From Methylobacter sp. (GTDB taxonomy: Bacteria; Pseudomonadota; Gammaproteobacteria; Methylococcales; Methylomonadaceae): DNA of 37,998 bases. Below, piece by piece: positions 25,748 through 34,056 of the stretch (position 1 is its first letter; every line of letters begins with the position of its first letter). The stretch is from NCBI RefSeq assembly GCF_023227905.1, contig NZ_JALOCF010000047.1, positions 1 through 37,998 of the forward strand, given 5' to 3'. Below the pieces are notes generated by a model. The model ran no database searches, was not told where the DNA came from, and saw only the letters and a program-made list of their open reading frames with translations. Made by a program: the position numbers and the translations under genes.

Positions 25748-27055
25748 TCAAAAATTCTGCCCGGAGCACTTCTTGGTTTTGGTGTTGTAATTGCCGCAAC
25801 TGATAGGCGCTGTCCAGTCGGCGATAATCGGTTTACTTTCCGCCAAAAAGTCGGACCAGGCATCGCCATCGACCAGTTTGTTGGTTTGCCAAACCGTCTG
25901 CAATTGGCCGTCGTCCTGGATTTCGCCGATCAATACCGGTTTGCTGATGTGATGGTTAGGCAACATTTTCGAGGTTCCGCCGGTCAGGTTCGGAAACTCA
26001 ACGCCGATAATGGCTTTTTGTACCGCGTCAGGATCGGTCGTTCCTGCTTTTTCAACCGCTTTGACCCACATATTGAAGCCGATATAGTGCGCTTCCATCG
26101 GGTCGTTAGTGACGCGTTTCGGGTTCTTGATAAAGTCATGCCATTGGCTGATAAACGCGGCATTTTTAGTGGTGTCGATGCTCATGAAATAGTTCCACGC
26201 GGCCAAATGCCCGACCAGCGGTTTGGTGTCCATGCCCGACAGTTCTTCTTCACCGACCGAAAATGCGATCACAGGAATCTGCTCGGCTGAAATGCCTTGG
26301 TTACCCAATTCTTTGTAGAACGGGATGTTGGCGTCGCCGTTAATGGTTGAAACAACGGCGGTTTTCTTGCCGGCCGAGCCGAATTTTTTGATGTCGGCGA
26401 CAATGCCTTGCCAATCGGAATGCCCGAACGGCGTGTAGTTGATCATAATGTCTTTTTTGGCTACGCCTTTAGACAGCAGGTAAGCTTCAAGAATCTTGTT
26501 GGTGGTGCGCGGATAAACGTAGTCCGTGCCTGCCAATACCCAACGTTTTGCTTTTAAATCGTTCATCAGATAATCGACTGCCGGAATCGCCTGCTGGTTC
26601 GGCGCCGCGCCGGTATAAAACACATTTTTGGACGACTCTTCGCCTTCGTACTGAACCGGGTAAAAAAGCAGGCCGTTCAGTTCTTCTATAACCGGTAGTA
26701 CGGATTTGCGCGATACCGATGTCCAGCAGCCGAAGATCGACGCGACTTTATCCTTGGTCAGCAATTCACGGGCTTTTTCGGCAAACAGCGGCCAGTTGGA
26801 AGCCGGATCGACGACCACCGCTTCGAGTTTTTTGCCGAGCAATCCGCCTTTTTTGTTTTGCTCGTCAATCAACATCAGCATGGTGTCTTTCAGCGTGGTT
26901 TCGCTGATCGCCATGGTGCCGGACAGTGAGTGCAGCACGCCGACTTTGATGGTGTCTTCGGCGTTTGCCGCGCCTGTCGCAAAAGTCAATGCCGCTATTG
27001 CGCCGGCAATACCGAGCTTGCGTAGTTTTGAAGATAATCTGTTCATATTAGTCAT
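25748..27055 (-). CDS. urtA: Periplasmic urea-binding protein UrtA
   Basis: UrtA is the substrate-binding protein of the urea ABC importer. The 435-aa precursor has a twin-basic-looking but Sec-type signal peptide (KLRKLGIAGAIAALTFA, cleavage after GAANA). The mature part begins EDTIKVGVLHSLSGTMAISE, the characteristic UrtA opening, and contains NGLLFYPVQYEGEESSKNV and the C-terminal GNYNTKTKKCSGQ. Two ATGs in frame (27055, 27046) are possible; neither has an ideal Shine-Dalgarno. It follows the porin gene by 18 bp. Confidence 0.96.
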   Translation of the reverse strand: MTNMNRLSSKLRKLGIAGAIAALTFATGAANAEDTIKVGVLHSLSGTMAISETTLKDTMLMLIDEQNKKGGLLGKKLEAVVVDPASNWPLFAEKARELLTKDKVASIFGCWTSVSRKSVLPVIEELNGLLFYPVQYEGEESSKNVFYTGAAPNQQAIPAVDYLMNDLKAKRWVLAGTDYVYPRTTNKILEAYLLSKGVAKKDIMINYTPFGHSDWQGIVADIKKFGSAGKKTAVVSTINGDANIPFYKELGNQGISAEQIPVIAFSVGEEELSGMDTKPLVGHLAAWNYFMSIDTTKNAAFISQWHDFIKNPKRVTNDPMEAHYIGFNMWVKAVEKAGTTDPDAVQKAIIGVEFPNLTGGTSKMLPNHHISKPVLIGEIQDDGQLQTVWQTNKLVDGDAWSDFLAESKPIIADWTAPISCGNYNTKTKKCSGQNF

Positions 27056-27073
27056 CCAATAGTTAAAGGGAGT

Positions 27074-28306
27074 TTAGATTTGCCACTGAAAGCCGACTTT
27101 AACGGCATTAGTTTTTTCGCCTGCGGCTGTCGATGTGTAATCCAGGCCTTTAGTCATAAGATCGCCGTATTCCCAGCTCAAAGACACGCGGGCGTTATGG
27201 CCGTCGATGACGTAATTCACACCGCCTTCGTAGGAATTACGGTCCGAGCTGCCGCCGGGCATCACATTCACGTAACGCAAATAAGGCTGGAATTGGCCGA
27301 TGCCGACTTTTTGCGGGAACAGGTACATGCCGCTGACGTCATAAGCATTGCCTTCGAACATCGAGAAACCGCCGCCCGCGTCCCTGGACGCCTGGCTGTA
27401 GCCGTCGGAAATGCCGTAGTTTTTGTATTCGCCGTTTACCGTCACCACGCCGCTGTTGGGCAGCACTTTTTCCATCAACACATCGACTGAGGTGCCGCGA
27501 AAGTTACCATGATCCAAAGCGGTTCCCGCGCCGTCTTCCTGATATTGATTGGACACCGCGACAGTCAGGATGTCGCCGCCTTTACCGTAGTAAGTACCCG
27601 AAGTGTAATAGCCGGGATTTTTTTCCACTTCCCAGAAGTTGTAGGCGAAACGCTGGCTGTACAGAATATTGTCGTCGATATTGGCGCCGCCTCTTAAGCC
27701 GCGAAAGAAACCGAACGCATATTGGAAGCGGCCGTCAAACGCCGCGCCCCAGAAAGTCGCACCGTCGTCACGGCCGAAAGAACCGGCCGAAGTACCGTCC
27801 GACTTGATCGTCAAATTGTAATCGGCCGGCTCGAACGGGGTGCCTGAACTAAAAATATTGTAAATGGCGCTGTAAAACGGGCCGTTCATTTCCCGGCGTT
27901 CGGCCGGAACCAGCATGCGGCCTACCCAAAGATTAACGTACGGGTTGTACTCGAACTTGCCGATTGCATCCAATACCCGTACTTCGCCGCCGTTGCTACA
28001 GGTTTGGCAATCGGTGTTGAACTCGACTTTCAAATATTTGTGGATTTGGCCGTTGAGGTACAAACGGATATTGTCCAGGTTAAAATCGTTGCTCCATTTG
28101 TTGCCGCTGGCGCCGGCTGCGCTTTCGGCGGACTGAAAGCTGGTGCGTAAACCCGCGCCGATGCTGACCCATTTGGTGTCGTCGATTTTAAATGTCGCCC
28201 CGGCTTGGCTTACCGGCGTATATCCGGCTGCCAGTGTCAGCAGGCCCAGTGCCGGAAGAAGTTGCTTGCTTCGTACCCCGGCCGTTGTTTTTGTAGAATC
28301 ACTCAT
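27074..28306 (-). CDS. Outer-membrane porin of the urea locus (FmdC-like, phosphate-selective porin O/P type)
   Basis: The 410-aa protein has a signal peptide (LLPALGLLTLAAGYTPVSQA) and a mature beta-rich sequence of alternating hydrophobic strands, with WVGRMLVPAERREMNGPFY typical of the porin O/P superfamily. It ends KVGFQWQI. The ATG at 28306 (MSDSTKTT) is preferred; an upstream frame runs 36 residues through the leader without resembling a signal peptide. GGGG lies about 8 bases upstream. As first gene of the urt-ure locus it probably lets urea, and perhaps short amides, across the outer membrane, as proposed for FmdC. Specificity is inferred from position. Confidence 0.85.
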   Translation of the reverse strand: MSDSTKTTAGVRSKQLLPALGLLTLAAGYTPVSQAGATFKIDDTKWVSIGAGLRTSFQSAESAAGASGNKWSNDFNLDNIRLYLNGQIHKYLKVEFNTDCQTCSNGGEVRVLDAIGKFEYNPYVNLWVGRMLVPAERREMNGPFYSAIYNIFSSGTPFEPADYNLTIKSDGTSAGSFGRDDGATFWGAAFDGRFQYAFGFFRGLRGGANIDDNILYSQRFAYNFWEVEKNPGYYTSGTYYGKGGDILTVAVSNQYQEDGAGTALDHGNFRGTSVDVLMEKVLPNSGVVTVNGEYKNYGISDGYSQASRDAGGGFSMFEGNAYDVSGMYLFPQKVGIGQFQPYLRYVNVMPGGSSDRNSYEGGVNYVIDGHNARVSLSWEYGDLMTKGLDYTSTAAGEKTNAVKVGFQWQI

Positions 28307-28343
28307 GTCAGGTGCCCCAGAATTTAAAAGGTGATTTGATAAG

Positions 28344-28364
28344 GCATCCGGGTTATCCGGATGC
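28344..28364 (-). promoter_or_regulatory. Small hairpin in the porin leader
   Basis: GCATCCGG (28344-28351) and CCGGATGC (28357-28364) are perfect inverted repeats around a 5-nt loop, about 40 bp before the porin start codon. The function is unknown; it could affect mRNA stability or translation. Confidence 0.5.
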
Positions 28365-28418
28365 AGCCAGGAAGTTGGCTCGGAATCATTATTTTGTCCG
28401 GGGGGAATTTGCACAATG

Positions 28419-28446
28419 CGTCATCTGACTCATCAGTCAAATGACG
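28419..28446. promoter_or_regulatory. 12-bp dyad between the porin/urea locus and the divergent lipoprotein
   Basis: CGTCATCTGACT (28419-28430) and AGTCAAATGACG (28435-28446) are inverted repeats with one mismatch around CATC. The site lies in the only intergenic region able to hold the main promoter of the porin-urt-ure locus. It resembles an operator for a dimeric regulator. The nearby LuxR-type response regulator is one candidate; this is inference. Confidence 0.5.
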
Positions 28447-28509
28447 TATTTTCGGTAAGCGATAATTTACATATAGTTGCGAAACCTGTGTTACATAATC
28501 CGGATTCGC

Positions 28510-29244
28510 ATGAATGAGCTCATACAAGACCCTGCCAGGAACCTGTTTTTCAAAGCTATCGTCATTGCCGGGCTGTTAACGGCTTGCGCGCCGGGCCTGG
28601 AAAAAAAGCCGATGCAAATCGATACGGCATCGATTGGACGGATTGAATTTAAAATCGGTGCGATCAAGCAATCGTCGTTGAAACCGATAGTGGCCGGGCA
28701 GGATGTGGCGGCCCGGATTAGCCAAAATCTGGCCGCTTGGGGCTATCCGGTAGGGGCTAAAGACAATCAGGCTTTTAGCCATACCTTAACTGCCGAGATC
28801 GGCTTGGTTGAGCACAGTCAGACGCCGCCCGGTTTTTCATTTTCTTCCGGGAATTCCGATCCAAGAGCGCTCGATTTTCAAAAAGCCAAGGTGCTGCCGA
28901 TTGGCTGCGAGCTGGCTTCTATCGCACAACCGACGCAATCGACTTATCTGCACATGCATTTTGTTGCCGGAGATGCGGCCAGCCAAGCGAAATTAATCGA
29001 TCACATCAGCACCGTTTGTTTCAATTTGTTGAGCGAACTTAACTGGCCGGATAAATCGCAAAACCAGCCGTCATCAAGCCTTAAGCCGAGCTGGATACCG
29101 GAGGTGCGTATCGAAACCGTCGCCAGCCCGGACGAAGCGGCCAAAGCCGATGCTCCAGGCAAGACCGATGAAGGCCGTAAACAGATCATCATTCACAACC
29201 AGGGAAGCCCGGTGATTTTGAAGTTCGGCCATGAAAGGTTATAA
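28510..29244 (+). CDS. Predicted lipoprotein of unknown function
   Basis: I do not recognise a family. The 244-aa product has a short basic start, a hydrophobic segment FKAIVIAGLLTAC and a lipobox LTAC with Cys26. The next residues are Ala and Pro, so outer-membrane sorting is likely. The rest is soluble, alternating strand/helix, with a polar linker (about 195-220, rich in P, S, D, A and K) and a conserved-looking end QIIIHNQGSPVILKFG. The ATG at 28510 places the signal sequence correctly; an earlier frame to 28477 is possible but reads into the promoter area. It is divergent from the porin and points toward the permease-kinase gene, so a link to urea sensing or uptake is possible but unproven. 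Confidence 0.75.
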   Translation: MNELIQDPARNLFFKAIVIAGLLTACAPGLEKKPMQIDTASIGRIEFKIGAIKQSSLKPIVAGQDVAARISQNLAAWGYPVGAKDNQAFSHTLTAEIGLVEHSQTPPGFSFSSGNSDPRALDFQKAKVLPIGCELASIAQPTQSTYLHMHFVAGDAASQAKLIDHISTVCFNLLSELNWPDKSQNQPSSSLKPSWIPEVRIETVASPDEAAKADAPGKTDEGRKQIIIHNQGSPVILKFGHERL

Positions 29245-29316
29245 AAAGGCGATATGAGCGCTTGCACATGCGGTTTTTATCTCTCGATTCCGCACGCTGC
29301 ATGACTGCCATGCGTT

Positions 29317-29381
29317 GTAGGAGCGGGCCATGCCCGCGACAGTTGAGCAGCGCTTCGATCACGGGCATGGCCCGCTCCTAC
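29317..29381. repeat. REP-like inverted repeat
   Basis: GTAGGAGCGGGCCATGCCCG (29317-29336) and CGGGCATGGCCCGCTCCTAC (29362-29381) are perfect 20-bp inverted repeats around a 25-nt loop. The GTAGGAGCG...CGCTCCTAC ends are typical of dispersed REP-type palindromes in gammaproteobacteria. It follows the lipoprotein gene and could end its transcript. Confidence 0.8.
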
Positions 29382-29495
29382 GGTGTCTTGTCTTATTGAG
29401 GCAATGGCTGGATTCGCCGCATCGGAACCTGCAAAATTTCAAAACAAGCGGCCGTTATTGTGCGTAGTTAGGGCTCATTGCACCAACTTAGATCA

Positions 29496-32400
29496 ATGCT
29501 TTTTTTTGTTGCGCCGGTGTTTAGCGCGTCGGCCTTTCTAACAATCTCTGGTGTAGTTATTGCTTACAAATGCATTACAGATGCTTACAAAGAAGAGCGA
29601 TTAAACAAATGCAATGAGCGGGCTGTCATTCATTTTATAAAAGTTATTGAGGAAACCAGTATCCGACAAAGTGTCTCAAAAATCCGTCGCGACTATAACG
29701 CCTGGGTCGCCAACGAAACGCTGGAAGACTATGCGCTCAGGTTTGCTCCGCGCACATTCCGCAAATGGTCGGAATTCCAGGTAGCCAATACCGCGTTCGG
29801 CTCTACCTCATTCCTGGTTCTGGAAGCGATAGGCGGCTTTCTGTCGATCAATTACGGCTTTACCAACGCGTTCTGGGCCATTCTGGCTGTCGGCCTGATT
29901 ATTTTTATCACCGGTTTTCCGATCAGTTATTACGCTGCCCGCTATAACATCGATATCGACCTGATGACCCGCAGCGCGGGTTTCGGCTACATCGGGTCGA
30001 CAGTAACCTCTCTGATTTATGCGTCGTTTACGTTCACGTTGTTCGCGCTCGAAGCATCGATCATGTCGCTGGCTATCGAGCTGTATTTCCACATTCCTAT
30101 TTTCATCGCGCATATCATCAGCGCGGTTACTGTCATCCCTCTGGTAACGTTCGGGATTACCACGATCAGCCGTTTGCAGATGTGGACGCAGCCGCTGTGG
30201 CTGGTGCTGTTGATTGCGCCTTATATTGCCGTATTCATTCGCGAGCCGGATGCGTTGATGACGGTGCAAACCTACTTCTGGATCGCGGGCAGCGGCCAGG
30301 GCTTTAACTGGCTGCTGTTCGGCAGCGCGACAACCATAGCCTTTTCGATGGTCGCGCAAATCGGCGAACAGGTGGATTTCTTGCGCTTCATGCCCGAACT
30401 GACCGATAAAAACCGGCTGCGCTGGTGGCTGGCTACGATTAGCGCAGGCCCCGGATGGATTTTGTTCGGCATGGCCCGGCAATTGGGCGGCGCGTTGCTG
30501 GCGCATCTTGCCGTTCGTCACGGCATAGCGCCGATCCATGCGCATGAGCCCACGCAAATGTATCTGGTGGCTTACGGCGACTTATTCAACAATGCCGAAT
30601 TGGCGTTAACTGTCACGACGTTGTTTGTGGTGATTTCCCAGATCAAAATCAATGTCACCAACGCTTATGCCGGTTCGTTGGCTTGGTCGAACTTTTTTTC
30701 GCGCCTGACGCATAGCCATCCCGGCCGGGTGGTATGGCTGGTTTTTAATGTGTCTATCGCCCTGTTGCTGATGGAGTTTGGCGTATTCGGTGCGTTGGAA
30801 AAAGTATTGGGCTTATTCTCCAATATATCGATAGCCTGGATCAGCGCGGTTGCGGCCGAATTGCTGATCAACAAACCTCTGGGCTTGAGCACTAAAGCGG
30901 TGGAATTCAAACGCGCTTACCTGCCGGACTTGAATCCGGTCGGCATTCTGTCGACTTTATGCGCCTCGATAGTGTCGATACTGGCTTATTTGGGTTGTTT
31001 CGGTACGTTCGCCCAGGCATTTTCAGCGTTTATAGCGCTGAGTCTGGCCTTTCTGCTGGTTCCGTGCATCGCCCTGCTCTACGGCAGCCAGCGTTATCTT
31101 GCCCGCGAGACCGGCTTTAATAATCAGGCTCCGGTCAGCCGGTGCACGATCTGCGAAAATCATTTCGAGCGCGAAGATATGGCCTATTGCCCGGTTTATG
31201 AGGGCGGCATTTGCTCGCTTTGCTGTTCGCTGGATTCGCGGTGCATGGATGCCTGCAAGCCGGGCCTGCGCCTGGGCGATTATCTGCAAAGCCTTGCACA
31301 ATACTGTTTGCCGGGCTGGATGAATTTAAGCCTCAGACTGCGCCTGATACGCTTTAGCCTGTTGTTTTTGTTTCTGGCCGTTTTAACCGGCGTATTCGTC
31401 GGGATTATTTACTATCAGGATTTGTTGATTGCCGAGCACCAACCGGCTTCGTTCAATCTGTTGCTGGCGAATTTTGTTAAGGTTTACGCTTCATTGTTGG
31501 TATTTATCGGTTTGTGTACTTGGTGGCTGGTTTTGAATGACGAGAGCCGGCGCGTTGCGCATGAAGAAATTGCCAAGCAAACCCAGCGTTTGTTAATGGA
31601 AATCGATGAACATAAAAAGACCGACGCAAAATTACAGCAAGCCACCAAAATGGCGGATCGCGCCAACAGTGCGAAAAGCCGTTTCCTTAGCAGCATGAGC
31701 CACGAAATACGCACGCCGTTAAACAGTATTGTCGGCTATGCGTATATTTTACAAAAAGACCCGACCATACCGGCGCATAGACGCCAAGCCGTGGATATTT
31801 TAAAGCGCAATGGCGAACATTTGTCGGCGCTGATCGAAGACATTCTGGACATTGCCCGTATCGAAGCGCGTAAATTCGAACTGCGCCGGGAACCTATCGA
31901 TTTTCCGGGACTTATTGAACATTTAAGCAGTACTTTTAAGCCGCAAGCCGAACAGAAGGGGCTGTCTTTTTACTGTCAAATCCTAAATACCTTGCCCCAG
32001 CGGGTGAGCGGCGACGAAAAGCGGGTCGGGCAAATTTTGATCAACCTGCTCGGCAATGCGATCAAATTTACCGCGGACGGTGAAGTCGTATTCCGTATCG
32101 GTTACAGTTGCGGCGTGACCACGTTTCAGGTCACCGATACCGGCCCCGGCATACATAAAGACCAACTGGACACTATATTCCAGCCTTTTACCCAATTACC
32201 GAATGAGAACCTGGACTCCGGCAGCGGCTTGGGCTTAACCATCAGTAAAATTTTATGCGAAATCATGGGCGGCGAACTCGCTGTCGTCAGTGAGCTGGAC
32301 AAAGGTTCGACTTTTACCGTAAGGCTGTTGCTGCCCAATTTGGGCGGCGAACACCAATATATCCAGGAAGAAGATATTATCGGTCACTGCGGCAAACGCC

Positions 32401-33029
32401 GGAGAATTCTTATTGTCGATGATCAGCCGGATCATCGACAATTGATTGTGTCTATTCTGGAACCCTTAGGTTTCGATTTGATTGGAGCCGGTTGCGGTGA
32501 AGAATGTCTGGATAAAGTTAACAAGGAAGCGCCGGATCTTATTTTGCTGGATTTATCGATGCCTCGGCTCGATGGCGCCGCAGCGGCGCATCAACTACGC
32601 CAACAAGGCTATACGATGCCGATTGTTGTGTTAAGCGCCAACGCCTACCCGTCCGACCGGCTCAATGCCATTAACGCCGGTTGTAACGATTTTTTAGTCA
32701 AGCCTATACAAGTCAGCGAATTGCTTTACAAACTTAAACTGCACCTGACTTTGGACTGGATTTATCGGGACGATGAAAGCGAACAGCACAGTTCCAGCCA
32801 ACCGCCTTCACTGGATATTATTAAGGAGTTAACCGGCTATGTCCGGATCGGCGACTTACAAGGATTGAATCTATACCTGACTCAGCTGATTCAGTACCAC
32901 CCGGAATACACTTATTTTGCGCAGAGGATTATGACGCTTGCCAGTGAATTTCATATAGTTGAAATCAAAAAACTTTTGCATCTTACTACTGAGGAGCTAA
33001 ACGGCAATGGCGAGCAAGTTTTCTCATAG
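29496..33029 (+). CDS. Hybrid histidine kinase with an NCS1-type permease sensor domain, Cys cluster and receiver
   Basis: This ~1177-aa fusion, counted from the ATG at 29496, has an NCS1 (cytosine/purine/allantoin-type) permease at about residues 70-535, with ~12 hydrophobic segments. A cluster of eight cysteines (550, 553, 565, 573, 576, 577, 583, 587) follows. Two more membrane segments (~618-640, ~660-680) and a charged linker lead to HisKA with SMSHEIRTPLN (His736) and HATPase motifs DTGPGIH and GSGLGLTIS. A receiver (about 971-1084) has phospho-acceptor Asp1019 (ILLDLSMP) and Lys1069. It likely senses a nitrogen compound through the permease fold and passes phosphate to the overlapping LuxR-type regulator. 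The start is unsure: the conserved part begins at IRRDYNAWVANETLEDYALR (~64); TTG 29478, ATG 29496 or GTG 29517 are possible and none has a good Shine-Dalgarno. Confidence 0.88.
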   Translation: MLFFVAPVFSASAFLTISGVVIAYKCITDAYKEERLNKCNERAVIHFIKVIEETSIRQSVSKIRRDYNAWVANETLEDYALRFAPRTFRKWSEFQVANTAFGSTSFLVLEAIGGFLSINYGFTNAFWAILAVGLIIFITGFPISYYAARYNIDIDLMTRSAGFGYIGSTVTSLIYASFTFTLFALEASIMSLAIELYFHIPIFIAHIISAVTVIPLVTFGITTISRLQMWTQPLWLVLLIAPYIAVFIREPDALMTVQTYFWIAGSGQGFNWLLFGSATTIAFSMVAQIGEQVDFLRFMPELTDKNRLRWWLATISAGPGWILFGMARQLGGALLAHLAVRHGIAPIHAHEPTQMYLVAYGDLFNNAELALTVTTLFVVISQIKINVTNAYAGSLAWSNFFSRLTHSHPGRVVWLVFNVSIALLLMEFGVFGALEKVLGLFSNISIAWISAVAAELLINKPLGLSTKAVEFKRAYLPDLNPVGILSTLCASIVSILAYLGCFGTFAQAFSAFIALSLAFLLVPCIALLYGSQRYLARETGFNNQAPVSRCTICENHFEREDMAYCPVYEGGICSLCCSLDSRCMDACKPGLRLGDYLQSLAQYCLPGWMNLSLRLRLIRFSLLFLFLAVLTGVFVGIIYYQDLLIAEHQPASFNLLLANFVKVYASLLVFIGLCTWWLVLNDESRRVAHEEIAKQTQRLLMEIDEHKKTDAKLQQATKMADRANSAKSRFLSSMSHEIRTPLNSIVGYAYILQKDPTIPAHRRQAVDILKRNGEHLSALIEDILDIARIEARKFELRREPIDFPGLIEHLSSTFKPQAEQKGLSFYCQILNTLPQRVSGDEKRVGQILINLLGNAIKFTADGEVVFRIGYSCGVTTFQVTDTGPGIHKDQLDTIFQPFTQLPNENLDSGSGLGLTISKILCEIMGGELAVVSELDKGSTFTVRLLLPNLGGEHQYIQEEDIIGHCGKRRRILIVDDQPDHRQLIVSILEPLGFDLIGAGCGEECLDKVNKEAPDLILLDLSMPRLDGAAAAHQLRQQGYTMPIVVLSANAYPSDRLNAINAGCNDFLVKPIQVSELLYKLKLHLTLDWIYRDDESEQHSSSQPPSLDIIKELTGYVRIGDLQGLNLYLTQLIQYHPEYTYFAQRIMTLASEFHIVEIKKLLHLTTEELNGNGEQVFS

Positions 33030-33939
33030 CGGTATCGCGATGATTGTCGATGATACCCCCGGCAATCTGGCTTTGTTATCCGACACTCTTTCGGAAGCCG
33101 GTTACCGGGTGCTTGTCGCAACCGATGGCTTATCGGCATTGGAACAAATCGCTTACCTGAAGCCGGACATTATTTTGCTGGATATTATGATGCCGGGTAT
33201 CGACGGGTTTGAAACCTGCAATCGACTCAAATCCTCGCCTAAAACGGCCGATATTCCGGTTTTATTTATGACTGCGTTAAGCGAGTTGGACAATCTGTTA
33301 CGCGGCTTCGATGAAGGCGCCGCCGATTACATCGTCAAGCCGATTCGTCCTCCTGAAGTGCTGGCCAGAGTGGAAGTGCAGCTGACTCAGGCCAGAAATC
33401 TGCGCCGTGTTGAAGATGCTTTAAACCATAGCCCATTTTCCGCGCTGGCAGTCGATTCATCGGGCATTATTACCTGGTTAACACCAGGCGGCATCCGCTG
33501 GCTGGACGAGTTTCTGCAAAAGCACGCATTAACCGGCAAACATGAAGTCGGTATGCCGTTACCCAAGCCAATACTCGAATGGGTTATACAACGTTTAGAG
33601 CTTGGTGATAAATCTGCAACCTTTGAAAGCAGCCGAATGGGAGCCGTTTTTTTAGCAAAAATAACGCCGTGCCAAGGTACAGGCGAGTATCTGCTGGTTT
33701 TGGAAAAGCATTCAGCGGAGTGGAATATCGATTGGGTAAGAAGCTCTCTGGGGCTTACCGTGCGTGAAGCGGAAATATTGATGTGGATATCCAGAGGTAA
33801 AACTAATAAAGAAGTGGGCCTTATTCTGGGCAGCAGCCCGCGTACCATCAATAAGCATCTCGAACATATTTTCGAAAAGTTGGGCGTTGCTACCCGCGCC
33901 GCAGCTGTCTCAATGGTATTGCAGCGCCAGCAATTCTGA
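33007..33939 (+). CDS. LuxR-type response regulator (receiver, PAS-like middle, HTH)
   Basis: A 310-aa regulator. Residues ~10-125 are a receiver with acidic pair Asp15/Asp16, phospho-acceptor Asp59 (ILLDIMMPGIDG) and Lys111 (VKPIRPPEV). Residues ~138-235 look like a small PAS-like domain (SPFSALAVDSSGIITWLT). Residues ~247-308 are a LuxR/FixJ HTH with LTVREAEILMWISRGKTNKEVG and RTINKHLEHIFEKLG. The gene overlaps the hybrid kinase by 23 bp, and GAGGAG lies 10 bases before the ATG, so the two are co-translated and probably form one phosphorelay. A likely target is the divergent urea locus, but no direct evidence is visible. Confidence 0.93.
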   Translation: MASKFSHSGIAMIVDDTPGNLALLSDTLSEAGYRVLVATDGLSALEQIAYLKPDIILLDIMMPGIDGFETCNRLKSSPKTADIPVLFMTALSELDNLLRGFDEGAADYIVKPIRPPEVLARVEVQLTQARNLRRVEDALNHSPFSALAVDSSGIITWLTPGGIRWLDEFLQKHALTGKHEVGMPLPKPILEWVIQRLELGDKSATFESSRMGAVFLAKITPCQGTGEYLLVLEKHSAEWNIDWVRSSLGLTVREAEILMWISRGKTNKEVGLILGSSPRTINKHLEHIFEKLGVATRAAAVSMVLQRQQF

Positions 33940-34056
33940 ATCCAAGCAAAGCGTCGATTTTTCTACACTGCTCCGGCTCTATTGGGCCCATATCGGACAA
34001 TGCGGCAAAAAATGGTAGAATCGCCGTTTCCTGTAACCTGAGAATATCTCTTAACC

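Noticed and set aside
28307..28509. Sigma-54 promoter or NtrC site for the urea locus
   Set aside because: I looked on the minus strand for GG-N10-GC (TGGCAC-N5-TTGC) and for GCACCA...TGGTGC and found no acceptable match.
29620..29640. Single CTGTCAT followed by TTTTATAAAA as a Pho promoter for the kinase
   Set aside because: There is no second repeat at 11 bp, and it lies inside the probable coding frame.
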